Notes: generated from the letters alone by a model not told the origin. A stretch of DNA of 32,874 nt from Pelotomaculum sp. DTU098 (GCA_001512635.1 LFSA01000078.1:1-32874), one strand, 5' to 3'. Positions 23,434 to 30,906 are shown, counted from the first letter of the stretch. Numbers and translations are program-made.

Positions 23434-25380
23434 ATGCGTTTAGCCTTAGGACAAATGGAAGTAATTCCCGGGAGACCGGACTTAAATACCAGTACGATCC
23501 TGGATATGGTTGAGGAAGCACGGCAAGGGGGCGCCCAGATGGTCATTTTCCCGGAAATGGCTGTCCCGGGGTATTTACTGGGAGATACCTGGGAACAGGA
23601 TGCTTTTATCAGGGATTGCGAGGAGTACGGCCGTCAGATTATCCAGTCCTCCCGGAATGGAATATGTGTGCTGTTTGGTAATGTTGCCGCAGACTGGGAC
23701 AAAACAGGTGACGACGGCAGGGTAAGAAAATACAACGCCTTTTTTATTGCCAAAGACGGTGTACTGCACGGCGGCGATAATTTCCCCTACCCCTATAGAA
23801 TTAAAACCCTGCAGCCCAATTACCGGGAATTTGATGATACCCGCCATTTTTACAGCTTGCGAAAACTGGCTATGGAAATGGGCAAAAAGGTGGAGGAGTT
23901 ATTACAGCCAGTAAAGCTTACGGTTGCCGGGCAAACGCTTAAGCTTGGCTGCCTCCTGTGTGAGGATGGCTGGAGTGAAAACTATTATCTCAAGCCCATT
24001 GATGTCTACCAGCAAAACGGCCCGGTAGACCTCTTCATCAACATCTCCAGCTCTCCCTTTACTTCTGGTAAGAACAACAAGCGCAACCGTGTTTTTTCCA
24101 GGCAGGCCTTAGATACCGGGGTACCCTTGATTTACGTCAACAATGTAGGGATCCAGAACAACGGCAAAACCGTCTACACCTATGACGGTAACAGTACAGT
24201 CTATAACAGCAGGGGGCAAATTATAGATTATTGCCCGGCCTTCTCTCCGGAACTAAAAATACTTGATCTGGATCTGGAAACAGGAGGTAGAAACCGGGAG
24301 CCGGTTTCGGTTCCCGGCGATTCGGGGATAGATGTTATTTACCAGGCAATTACATACGGGATCAGTAAATTTATGTCCTCAATCGGGATCAATAAAGTAA
24401 TCATTGGTCTTTCGGGCGGCATTGACTCGGCCGTAACCGCCTGCCTTTACACTTTAACGCTGGGTCCCGAAAACGTCCTGCTGGTCAATATGCCCAGTAT
24501 TTTCAACTCGCAAACCACCAGGAGCCTGTCTGCCAGGCTGGCCGAAAATTTAGGCTGCCTGTACACCGTCATGCCGATTCAGGATTCAGTTGATTATACA
24601 GCCGCCCAGATTTCTCAGACCCCGGTTGTTGATTTAAAAAGCGGCAGGGAGTTTAAAATTCCCGTCACTCCCTTTGTTCTTGAAAATATTCAGGCCCGGG
24701 ATCGTTCAGCCCGGATTTTAGCAGGCCTGGCCGCTGCCTTTGGAGGAGCCTTCACCTGCAATTCCAACAAAAGCGAGATGACCGTCGGTTATTCGACCCT
24801 GTACGGTGATCTGGCCGGTTTTCTGGCTGCCCTGGGCGACCTCTGGAAGCACCAGGTATATGACCTTGCCCTGTATCTAAACCAGGAGGTTTTCAGGAAG
24901 GAGGTCATTCCCCAGGGGATAATCGACCTTGTACCCAGTGCGGAGCTTTCTCCCGACCAGGCTGTGGAAGAGGGCAAGGGTGATCCCATTATTTATCCCT
25001 ATCACGATTATCTTTTCCGGGCTTTCATGGAGCACTGGCAAAGGGCTACTCCGGAGGATATTTTAACTTGGTATGTGCAAGGTAGCCTGGAGGAAAGAAT
25101 AGGTTGCCGGAAAGGCCTGGTCAACCAGCTCTTTCCAGAACCAAAGGACTTTATCGAGGACCTGGAATACTGGTGGAAACAGTATACCGGTATGGGCGTT
25201 GCCAAGAGAATCCAGGCGCCACCAGTCCTGGCAGTGAGCAGGAGGGCCTATGGTTATGACCACCGGGAAGCACAGAATACTTTTTATCTAACATCCTGGT
25301 ACCGGGAACTGAAAAACAAAATCTTAAACCGGCAGAAAAGGGAAACTGTTGAACCCGGTAATGCTCAAAAAGCGCCTTAA
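23434..25380 (+). CDS. nadE: Glutamine-dependent NAD+ synthetase
   Basis: Makes NAD+ from deamido-NAD+, ATP and glutamine, the last step of NAD synthesis. The N-terminal nitrilase-type glutaminase has the triad Glu41 (FPEMAVPGY), Lys124 (RIKTLQPNY) and Cys176 (LLCEDGW). The C-terminal synthetase has the PP-loop SGGIDS at 327-332 and the SNKSEMTVGYST substrate segment. At 648 residues it is a complete fused enzyme. GAGGTGAT precedes ATG 23434. A terminator hairpin overlaps the stop codon. Probably read together with the Nudix gene upstream. Confidence 0.95.
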   Translation: MRLALGQMEVIPGRPDLNTSTILDMVEEARQGGAQMVIFPEMAVPGYLLGDTWEQDAFIRDCEEYGRQIIQSSRNGICVLFGNVAADWDKTGDDGRVRKYNAFFIAKDGVLHGGDNFPYPYRIKTLQPNYREFDDTRHFYSLRKLAMEMGKKVEELLQPVKLTVAGQTLKLGCLLCEDGWSENYYLKPIDVYQQNGPVDLFINISSSPFTSGKNNKRNRVFSRQALDTGVPLIYVNNVGIQNNGKTVYTYDGNSTVYNSRGQIIDYCPAFSPELKILDLDLETGGRNREPVSVPGDSGIDVIYQAITYGISKFMSSIGINKVIIGLSGGIDSAVTACLYTLTLGPENVLLVNMPSIFNSQTTRSLSARLAENLGCLYTVMPIQDSVDYTAAQISQTPVVDLKSGREFKIPVTPFVLENIQARDRSARILAGLAAAFGGAFTCNSNKSEMTVGYSTLYGDLAGFLAALGDLWKHQVYDLALYLNQEVFRKEVIPQGIIDLVPSAELSPDQAVEEGKGDPIIYPYHDYLFRAFMEHWQRATPEDILTWYVQGSLEERIGCRKGLVNQLFPEPKDFIEDLEYWWKQYTGMGVAKRIQAPPVLAVSRRAYGYDHREAQNTFYLTSWYRELKNKILNRQKRETVEPGNAQKAP

Positions 25381-25394
25381 ACAGGCGCTTTTTT
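25367..25394 (+). terminator. nadE: Intrinsic terminator of nadE
   Basis: AAAAAGCGCC (25367-25376) pairs with GGCGCTTTTT (25384-25393), 7-base loop; the stop codon TAA at 25378-25380 lies inside the loop. Confidence 0.85.
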
Positions 25395-25474
25395 AACAGC
25401 TTTCAGGTGAAGCTCAACTCTCAGGTGAAGCCAAAAAGCAGTTTTTTATGGGCAGTTTAACGTCTTGCCCGGGA

Positions 25475-25537
25475 CTAACTACAGCACCCCCCCTTGCAAT
25501 GAGCAACCTGGCGCAGCATCCAGCGCTTGCGCAGCAT
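25475..25537 (-). CDS. 20-residue cysteine-rich peptide
   Basis: A short gene with all the usual signals. A promoter (25570-25598) and an AGGAGG site precede ATG 25537, and the peptide is basic at the N-terminus (MLRKRWMLR) and ends HCKGGCCS. A short hairpin follows (GGGCA/TGCCC). I do not recognise the peptide. It has the form of a RiPP precursor, metal-binding peptide or leader peptide, but no maturation enzyme is adjacent, and the next gene downstream (nadE) is on the other strand, so it is not a leader for that gene. Could be spurious, though the ribosome site is among the best in the window. Confidence 0.5.
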   Translation of the reverse strand: MLRKRWMLRQVAHCKGGCCS

Positions 25538-25569
25538 GGCAACACCTCCTGAATAAATAAATACAGTAT

Positions 25570-25598
25570 ATTATATATGTATTTTACCAGCCGGTTAA
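25570..25598 (-). promoter_or_regulatory. Promoter of the cysteine-rich peptide
   Basis: Minus-strand TTAACC (25593-25598), 17-base spacer, perfect TATAAT (25570-25575); 33 bases before the start codon. Confidence 0.55.
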
Positions 25599-25741
25599 GC
25601 CTGGAACTGTTCATTGTTGCTGTGACTGAGAAAAAGGCATTACCTGTCTTTATAGAGAATTTTATTGGCCGGCTAAAGGATTGCCTGGAGGTTTACCAAT
25701 TTATTGAAGCCGGAGCTTCAGCCAGCAGTATATTGTTCTAA
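25577..25741 (+). CDS. Doubtful 54-residue open frame
   Basis: ATG 25577 to TAA 25741 gives a protein-like sequence (MYFTSRLSLELF... ending EAGASASSILF) with balanced composition, but there is no ribosome site and it overlaps the minus-strand promoter at 25570-25598. It could be a remnant of a decayed gene or chance. I recognise no family. Confidence 0.2.
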   Translation: MYFTSRLSLELFIVAVTEKKALPVFIENFIGRLKDCLEVYQFIEAGASASSILF

Positions 25742-25793
25742 ACTTTCATGGTTATTGACCCATAATTTACCTGCCGGGCCATTGGTCCTGGTA

Positions 25794-25816
25794 TAAAAAA
25801 AGGAGCCTGGGCTCCT
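25794..25816 (-). terminator. Intrinsic terminator after the 54-residue membrane protein
   Basis: Minus-strand stem AGGAGC/GCTCCT (25801-25806 with 25811-25816), 4-base loop, followed by seven T residues (complement of 25795-25801). Confidence 0.8.
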
Positions 25817-25829
25817 CTAAAAAATAACC

Positions 25830-25994
25830 CTACTCCTTAGCGTGCTCAATTAAATCTATGGCGCCCAGCAAAACATGCGCCAACCCAAAACCGGCAACAC
25901 CCCAGCCAACTACAGGATTTGTTTTACGCAGCGTCAGCCCTGCTAATGTAACAACTGTACCAAGTGCTGTTGGAATCATTCCCTCTCTAGGCAT
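25830..25994 (-). CDS. Small hydrophobic protein (54 aa)
   Basis: ATG 25994 follows GGGGGG at a 5-6 base distance; the protein starts MPREGMIPTALGTVVTLAGL and contains two short hydrophobic segments (about residues 6-21 and 30-48) split by TLRKTNP, ending with a charged IEHAKE. It looks like a two-pass membrane miniprotein. I cannot name a family. It has its own strong terminator, 14 bases past the stop, which supports it as a real gene. Too short for many gene callers. Confidence 0.7.
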   Translation of the reverse strand: MPREGMIPTALGTVVTLAGLTLRKTNPVVGWGVAGFGLAHVLLGAIDLIEHAKE

Positions 25995-26112
25995 AAAAAC
26001 CCCCCTTTTTTTTGTTTACTTATAGTTTTGGGGGAAACCCTTTGTTATATGTGTGTTAATAAGTAGTCTAATTTAAGCTGCAGGGTCAACTTTGGTAATA
26101 GTATACATATTT

Positions 26113-26646
26113 TCAAAACTTCATGGATGGGTGGATGATTAACATTTCTTCAATCAATTCTAGTTTAGTTATTTCCAGGTAGTTTAATAAAAACCCCAGT
26201 TTCTTTTGCAGCAAATTGTTGAAACCAGGAATCCTGTTAAAATTTACTGTAATCTTGTCTTCTTTTATTTCCAGATATTGCAGGGCATGCACCAGACCTG
26301 ACAGGGCCCCGGAGCGCTCTGCCGGATCCGGGGTCAGGTTTATTCCAAGCCTGGCCCTAATCTCAATACCCTGGAGGGATATTAACACCGGACCGTTAAC
26401 TTGAAATTCCACAAACCGTTCATGCCGGTTAAATGTAAAGCTGCCTATGGACAGGGCAACCCTGACATTGATGGGGGTGCCCAGGCCGGCGAGGATTTCT
26501 GCCGTCAGATTTAAAACACCTTCAGCAATGGTAACACTTAGTTTGTCAAGGGTGTTGCTTTCTTCAATTAGTTTTTTCAAGAATTTATTTATCATTTCCT
26601 GGTGGATTGCCACGTTTCCCTGGAGCAAATTCTTTAACATACTCAT
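26113..26646 (-). CDS. Hypothetical protein, possibly lipid-binding-fold
   Basis: A 177-residue soluble protein, no signal peptide or membrane segment. AGGAGG lies 7 bases before ATG 26646. An N-terminal helix (EMINKFLKKLIEE) is followed by alternating strand-like segments (LSVTIAEGVLNLTAEIL, INVRVALSIGSFTF, RFVEFQVNGPVLIS, IEIRARLGINL) and a C-terminal part with two short helical repeats. The beta-rich amphipathic pattern recalls DUF2993/LmeA-like lipid-binding folds, but the resemblance is weak and the function unknown. It lies 34 bases after the class II aldolase gene on the same strand, so they may be co-transcribed. Confidence 0.75.
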   Translation of the reverse strand: MSMLKNLLQGNVAIHQEMINKFLKKLIEESNTLDKLSVTIAEGVLNLTAEILAGLGTPINVRVALSIGSFTFNRHERFVEFQVNGPVLISLQGIEIRARLGINLTPDPAERSGALSGLVHALQYLEIKEDKITVNFNRIPGFNNLLQKKLGFLLNYLEITKLELIEEMLIIHPSMKF

Positions 26647-26680
26647 GGATTAACCTCCTCAGGGAAGAATAGATCCGGAT

Positions 26681-27277
26681 TCAACAGCCCGTTGCCCTTG
26701 CCCCGGTTTTCTCTGCCGGCCTATCCAAAGCCCGGAGGGTGCGGTGAAGATAGATTATCCGGCAGGCGTTTTCCAGACTGGATGTCCAGTGATAGGCCTC
26801 TTCCAGGTTTTGACCCGCAGCAAAACTGCCGTGGCCGCGAACCAGGGCAATTTTATATTCCTTTAACAGGGGAGGGAGTTTCTCTTCAAGTTCTTTGGAA
26901 CCAATAGGGTTTACTGCCTCAAGTACAGGTATTCTTTTCAGGAGATAGGCGCCTTCCGCGTCGATTGGAATTATTTGATCCTCAAGCAGGGAGAGAGCGA
27001 TGGCATGTACCGGGTGCGCGTGCACAATAGCTAAAGCGGGTGTTCCCATGTAGATGGAACGGTGGACACCAATTTCAGTGGATGCCAGGCTCGACTTCTC
27101 ATCATTCTTATACAGGCCCGTCTCTATTATGTCCTGTTCAGCGAGGTTTCCCAGCATGGAACCCCTTCTGGTTATGAGAATTTTATCTCCGCGGCGGACG
27201 CTCAGATTTCCGCTGTGGGAATTGTTCAATCCAGCCAGGAAGAGGTCCCTGCCAAAACGTTGAAAATCCTTGAACAT
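26681..27277 (-). CDS. Class II aldolase/adducin family protein
   Basis: A 198-residue zinc-dependent aldolase of the fuculose-phosphate-aldolase fold. The active-site residues are all present: Glu68 (STEIG), His86 and His88 (HAHPVH) and His149 (VRGHGSF), matching E. coli FucA E73, H92, H94, H155. Relatives include L-fuculose-1-P and ribulose-P aldolases and methylthioribulose-1-P dehydratase (mtnB); no sugar or methionine-salvage genes are near, so substrate is open. GGAGGGG lies 5-6 bases before ATG 27277; an upstream in-frame codon at 27301 overlaps it. The leader appears structured. Confidence 0.9.
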   Translation of the reverse strand: MFKDFQRFGRDLFLAGLNNSHSGNLSVRRGDKILITRRGSMLGNLAEQDIIETGLYKNDEKSSLASTEIGVHRSIYMGTPALAIVHAHPVHAIALSLLEDQIIPIDAEGAYLLKRIPVLEAVNPIGSKELEEKLPPLLKEYKIALVRGHGSFAAGQNLEEAYHWTSSLENACRIIYLHRTLRALDRPAEKTGARATGC

Positions 27278-27313
27278 AAACACCCCTCCAGTAACAGTCA
27301 ATCTGGTTTATAA

Positions 27314-27420
27314 CCCGGGAACAACAGCTACGCTCCTGTCCCGGTAAGCGATTAACCTCTAACAACAGGAACCCGGCAGCTTACCATCTCCGGAGTTCTA
27401 GGCCTGTGCATGGGGGCCTC
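27314..27420 (-). promoter_or_regulatory. Structured leader before class II aldolase
   Basis: Two perfect helices are interleaved: GCTTACC/GGTAAGC (27379-27385 with 27343-27349) and ACAGGA/TCCTGT (27365-27370 with 27334-27339), the order of an H-type pseudoknot. A third stem, CCGGGA/TCCCGG (27315-27320 with 27339-27344), competes with both. A 19-codon frame (27352-27411) with a weak GAGG site overlaps the 5' arms. No known riboswitch consensus is recognised. The rest of the 27421-27549 gap shows nothing I can support. Confidence 0.4.
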
Positions 27421-27549
27421 AGTTAGAAACTGCTGGTTATTTTCTTCCCTATTCCAGGATATCCTTTTTTAGGCCAATGAATTACAAAAATAAGGGTGTT
27501 AAATTGGAGAGCAAACACCGGAACAATAATCATTAATCCAGTATATAAC

Positions 27550-27592
27550 AAAGGACCTGTCGCTCCACCAGGTAAACAGCGACAGGTCCTTT
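27550..27592. terminator. Strong hairpin at the end of permease copy 2
   Basis: Perfect 15-bp stem, AAAGGACCTGTCGCT (27550-27564) with AGCGACAGGTCCTTT (27578-27592), 13-base loop. It lies 15 bases past the permease stop; the T-tract is short on both strands. Confidence 0.75.
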
Positions 27593-27607
27593 TAACTCTG
27601 GAAAGTT

Positions 27608-29011
27608 CTACGCTTTATCCAAGGAGGACTTAACAGCAGGAGCATATAACTTTCTGGCTGCAACAGTTCTTAAGACAAGTGCCAGGAGAACCCCCACGGC
27701 AAGGGTTACGACCATGGCAGTCAGGGTGTGGAAGTAGTGCCAGAAAAGGAGGTAGCCTGTGGAAACTATAATAGACATCAGCATAAGCGGGAAGGCCACC
27801 TTCATAAACCCGATAAAGCTGATATGAAGGCCCCTTTTCTCAGCAATACCGATTACCACCACGTTGGCTGAAGCCCCAATGATCGTCCCGTTGCCCCCCA
27901 GACAAGCCCCCAGGGAGAGGGACCACCAGAAAAAGTTCAAGTCTGCGATCCCGCCAAGCTGGCCCATATCCTGAATAAGGGGGATCATTGTGGCCACAAA
28001 GGGAATATTGTCAACAAAAGCGGAGGCAATGGCCGATAACCAGAGGATGAGCATGCCGGTGGGGACGATCACACCCCCGGTCACGTCCAGGGCCCATCTT
28101 GCCACGGCCAGAATCACACCCACTTCTTTCAGGGCGCCGACGACCACGAATAGACCGATAAAGAAAAAAATCACGGGCCATTCCACAGCGTGCAGGGCTT
28201 GTTCCGGGTCCCGCCCGGTAACCAGGAGCAGGAGGCTGGCTCCGGTGAGGGCGATGACGGATGACTCCAGATGAATGTACTGGTGCAGAACAAAGCCCAG
28301 TACGGTAAGGCCCAGAACGATCAGGCACTTGCGCAGGAGACCGGGATCTTTGATGTAATCCTGTTCATTTAGATCCATAATCCTGGCCTGCAGTTCCGGG
28401 CGCATGACCAGAGATTTCCGGTAGATGAGTTGCAAAATAAATATTGTCAACACGTAGATAACCACGACCACCGGCGTCAAATTCAGGATAAAATCCATGA
28501 AGCCGAGTCCGGTGGCGCTGCCGATCATGATGTTGGGGGGGTCGCCAATAAGCGTGGCCGTGCCGCCGACGTTAGAAGCAATTATTTCAGATATTAAAAA
28601 GGGCAGGGGTGACATTTCAAGCTGCTGGGCAATGGCGATGGTAACCGGAACAACCAGGAGAACGGTTGTTACGTTATCCAGAAAAGCTGATAATACTGCA
28701 GTGACGAGGGCCAGGGCGTAAATAAGTTTCATGGGTTCTCCCCTGGAACCTTTGGCCGCCTTCACGGCGAGGTATTCAAAAACGCCAGTCTGCCTTGTTA
28801 TTCCCACAATGACCATCATGCCCACCAGAAGACCGATGGTGTGAAAATCTATAGCATGGATTGCTGTTTCAGCAGGAATAATCCCCAGGATGACAACAAG
28901 CGCTGCGCCGGCAAAAGCCGCTACCGTCCGGTGTATTTTCTCCGACACGATAACCGCGTATGTAACTAAAAAAATTGCGGTGGCTATAAAAACCTGGTTG
29001 TTCTCTATCAT
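27608..29011 (-). CDS. ArsB/NhaD family ion permease (copy 2)
   Basis: A 467-residue polytopic membrane permease, closely similar along its whole length to the protein at 334-1719 (for example identical GDPPNIMIGSAT, LGACLGGNGTIIGASAN and VDNIPFVATMIPLIQDMG segments). Same family-level role: cation/proton exchange or anion export; substrate unknown. GGAGGG lies 5-6 bases before ATG 29011. Unlike copy 1 it has a short leader and a promoter with an operator-like repeat, so the two copies are likely controlled differently. The N- and C-termini are the most divergent parts. Confidence 0.92.
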   Translation of the reverse strand: MIENNQVFIATAIFLVTYAVIVSEKIHRTVAAFAGAALVVILGIIPAETAIHAIDFHTIGLLVGMMVIVGITRQTGVFEYLAVKAAKGSRGEPMKLIYALALVTAVLSAFLDNVTTVLLVVPVTIAIAQQLEMSPLPFLISEIIASNVGGTATLIGDPPNIMIGSATGLGFMDFILNLTPVVVVIYVLTIFILQLIYRKSLVMRPELQARIMDLNEQDYIKDPGLLRKCLIVLGLTVLGFVLHQYIHLESSVIALTGASLLLLVTGRDPEQALHAVEWPVIFFFIGLFVVVGALKEVGVILAVARWALDVTGGVIVPTGMLILWLSAIASAFVDNIPFVATMIPLIQDMGQLGGIADLNFFWWSLSLGACLGGNGTIIGASANVVVIGIAEKRGLHISFIGFMKVAFPLMLMSIIVSTGYLLFWHYFHTLTAMVVTLAVGVLLALVLRTVAARKLYAPAVKSSLDKA

Positions 29012-29038
29012 AAAATCCCTCCGTGACAGCCTATCTAT

Positions 29039-29058
29039 AAATTAAGTCTTCTTAATTT
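29039..29058. promoter_or_regulatory. Operator-like inverted repeat at permease copy 2
   Basis: AAATTAAG-TCTT-CTTAATTT, two perfect 8-bp arms, placed at the predicted transcription start of the copy 2 promoter. Repressor site or 5' hairpin. Confidence 0.5.
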
Positions 29059-29065
29059 CTACATA

Positions 29066-29094
29066 ATTTTATTATTTATGAGATTAATTATCAA
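29066..29094 (-). promoter_or_regulatory. Sigma-A promoter of permease copy 2
   Basis: Minus-strand TTGATA (29089-29094), 17-base spacer, TAAAAT (29066-29071). The predicted start near 29059 gives a leader of about 50 nt. Confidence 0.65.
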
Positions 29095-29212
29095 GTTTTT
29101 TAAAAATGTAAGAAAATACTGACATTTTGCCAGCTGCACGGATTTTATATCGAAGTTTTGGGTTTTCCCTCTAAATTTTTGGATTAGTAAGAAATCCGTT
29201 TTAATACTGGAG

Positions 29213-29241
29213 TTGGCTTGAGAAGCCCGGGTTAATATAAT
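29213..29241 (+). promoter_or_regulatory. Promoter upstream of glutamate racemase-like gene
   Basis: TTGGCT (29213-29218), 17-base spacer, TATAAT (29236-29241), giving a leader of about 100 nt. A second candidate, TTGTTA-N16-TATAAT (29308-29335), is too close to the start codon to leave room for the ribosome site. Confidence 0.55.
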
Positions 29242-29347
29242 ATAATAAAATGGTTGTGCTTTGCGGCTTAATTAAACACGTTTCTAAATAACCAGGGGAT
29301 AAACCCGTTGTTATAGTTCAAATAATAGCTATAATGGGGTGTAAAAA

Positions 29348-30145
29348 ATGCCGTTTGAGAAGCCGGTGGGTATTTTTGATTCAGGGGTAGGGGGGCTTTC
29401 GGTCATGAGGGAAGTGCGCCGCCTGCTGCCGGCAGAGGATTTGGTTTATTTTGCTGATTCTGCCCACTGTCCTTACGGCCTAAAACCGCCCGGGGTAATC
29501 CTTGCCCGGGCTTTTGCCATCTCTGAGTTTTTAGTTGCCAGAGGCGCCAAACTCCTTGTGATTGCCAGCAACACCACATCTATTGTAGCCCTGGACGCTT
29601 TACGCCAGCGCTATAATCTACCCATTGTGGGCATTGAGCCAGCGGTCAAGCCGGCTGTTGCAGCAACACGCAACGGCAGGATCGGGGTCCTGGCGACAGG
29701 AGTAACCCTTGCGGGAGACCGGTTTAACTCATTGGTGGAGCGTTTTGGGAATGGGGTGGAGATTTATCCTCAGGCCTGTCCCGGCCTGGTTGAACTGGTT
29801 GAGTCAGGCGGCTTTAATAAACCTGAAGCTGAAAGCCTTTTGAAAACATACCTCACACCGCTGCTGGCCAGGGACATTGACACCATTGTGCTTGGCTGCA
29901 CCCATTATCCATTTCTGCGCCCAGTGATAGAAAGGCTGGTAGGAAAAAATATAAGTGTTATTGACAGTGGAAGGGCAGTGTCGCAACAGGTTGTTCGGGT
30001 GCTTGAAAAGCACGGCCTGCTGCGGCATACAACACTAAAAGGCAAAGAATACTTTTTTACCAGTAGTGAACCCGGGGTGGTGGAACCGGTGGTAAGGTTA
30101 CTTTGGGGAGATCCCGGGGTTGTTGTGGAACAGGCGGAAATATAG
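29348..30145 (+). CDS. murI: Glutamate racemase-like protein lacking first catalytic Cys
   Basis: By overall sequence a MurI-type Asp/Glu racemase, which supplies D-glutamate for peptidoglycan: GIFDSGVGGLSV at the N-terminus, YFADSAHCPYG, PQACPGLVELVE and the second catalytic Cys184 in LGCTHYP. The first catalytic Cys, normally in VIACNT, is Ser74 (VIASNTTS; codon AGC at 29567-29569). A Cys occurs at position 41 in HCPYG, where relatives have other residues. Length (265) is normal and the frame is intact. GGGGTG precedes ATG 29348. It may be impaired as a racemase, use Ser, or do another reaction on the family fold. Whether a second murI exists elsewhere in the genome cannot be seen. Confidence 0.85.
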   Translation: MPFEKPVGIFDSGVGGLSVMREVRRLLPAEDLVYFADSAHCPYGLKPPGVILARAFAISEFLVARGAKLLVIASNTTSIVALDALRQRYNLPIVGIEPAVKPAVAATRNGRIGVLATGVTLAGDRFNSLVERFGNGVEIYPQACPGLVELVESGGFNKPEAESLLKTYLTPLLARDIDTIVLGCTHYPFLRPVIERLVGKNISVIDSGRAVSQQVVRVLEKHGLLRHTTLKGKEYFFTSSEPGVVEPVVRLLWGDPGVVVEQAEI

Positions 30146-30174
30146 TCAGTATTAGGTAAGGCAATATAGATAAG

Positions 30175-30390
30175 TTATTTGTTTTTAAAACGGGTGGCTT
30201 GCAGCTTCTTTCTTTGTTGTGCCGGTTCTTCTTCCAGCCGTATGGTTTTAATCGCTTCATAGATTAGAACAGGCTGACTATTTTCGATCCTTATTTTCAG
30301 ATCGCCCCAGCCCAACTCACGGATGAATTTAATCAGCTGCTTTTCCTTACTGCTTAAACAGTGGATAACCCCAAGCTCTTCCTGCATCAT
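30175..30390 (-). CDS. YezD-like DUF2292 small protein
   Basis: About 71 residues; the core KEKQLIKFIRELGWGDLKI followed by QPVLIYEAIKTIRL is the DUF2292 (YezD) pattern. Function unknown. The frame is open to an ATG at 30414, but AGAGGTTGAT lies directly before the double ATG at 30390/30387, so one of these is the likely start. A basic C-terminal tail (QQRKKLQATRFKNK) is longer than in typical members. It converges with the racemase-like gene, 29 bases apart. Confidence 0.8.
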   Translation of the reverse strand: MMQEELGVIHCLSSKEKQLIKFIRELGWGDLKIRIENSQPVLIYEAIKTIRLEEEPAQQRKKLQATRFKNK

Positions 30391-30584
30391 ATCAACCTCT
30401 TTCATTGGTAACAATTTATGAAAATGTAATTATATGTATCATATTTTTTTCTTTTATTAAAAATGCTTATTTTATTAAGAATGCTAATCAGTATAGTTAT
30501 TCTAGATAAAAACCAATAATCCTTCTGAAATGATATGATGTCAGCAATTATATCTTATTTATTGAGCTATAAGCAGGTCCAGAC

Positions 30585-30761
30585 TTATATTTTTTTAACA
30601 ATGTCCCCCTGCGATACCAGGGCGTAAGAGCTATGATACTGGATAAGATAACAGTTCGAATTGCTCCCGGTAATTATTTCTATGATTTTACCCCTGAACA
30701 GGCTGCCGTCCGGCAGGCAAACTTCAACTCTATCACCGACCCTGTAACCGTTCCGGACCAT
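30585..30761 (-). CDS. Small KOW/SH3-like protein (58 aa)
   Basis: ATG 30761 follows GGGGAG at 6 bases. The protein has a compact beta-barrel pattern: GYRVGDRVEVCLPDGSLFRG, then KIIEIITGSNSNCYLIQY and a final ALVSQGDIVKKI, like the SH3/KOW-like small domains that begin with G-D-x-V. I cannot assign a family. The frame on the opposite strand (30633-30818) has no ribosome site and reads as a shadow. Below 60 residues, so easily missed. About 170 AT-rich bases without an evident gene separate it from the DUF2292 gene. Confidence 0.7.
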   Translation of the reverse strand: MVRNGYRVGDRVEVCLPDGSLFRGKIIEIITGSNSNCYLIQYHSSYALVSQGDIVKKI

Positions 30762-30906
30762 GATAGACTCCCCTATCCTTATGAATTAATTAAAACAAAA
30801 AACAATTTTATAAAATAAAAATATTTAAACAATATATTGAAAGCCCGGATGATTCATTATAAAATTGACTTGGCAAGGAAGCTTTACTGGAGGCAGGTGA
30901 CATATT

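Noticed and set aside
27352-27411. 19-codon leader peptide before the class II aldolase as a separate gene
   Set aside because: The ribosome site is weak (GAGG), codons show no run of one amino acid, and no clear terminator follows; kept only as an alternative explanation of the structured leader.
29308-29335. TTGTTA-N16-TATAAT as the promoter of the racemase-like gene
   Set aside because: Transcription would start about 6 bases before the ATG, leaving the ribosome site outside the transcript; the promoter at 29213-29241 is more sensible.
30633-30818. Plus-strand 61-codon frame
   Set aside because: No ribosome site; the opposite strand has a better gene (30585-30761) with a GGGGAG site and a domain-like sequence.
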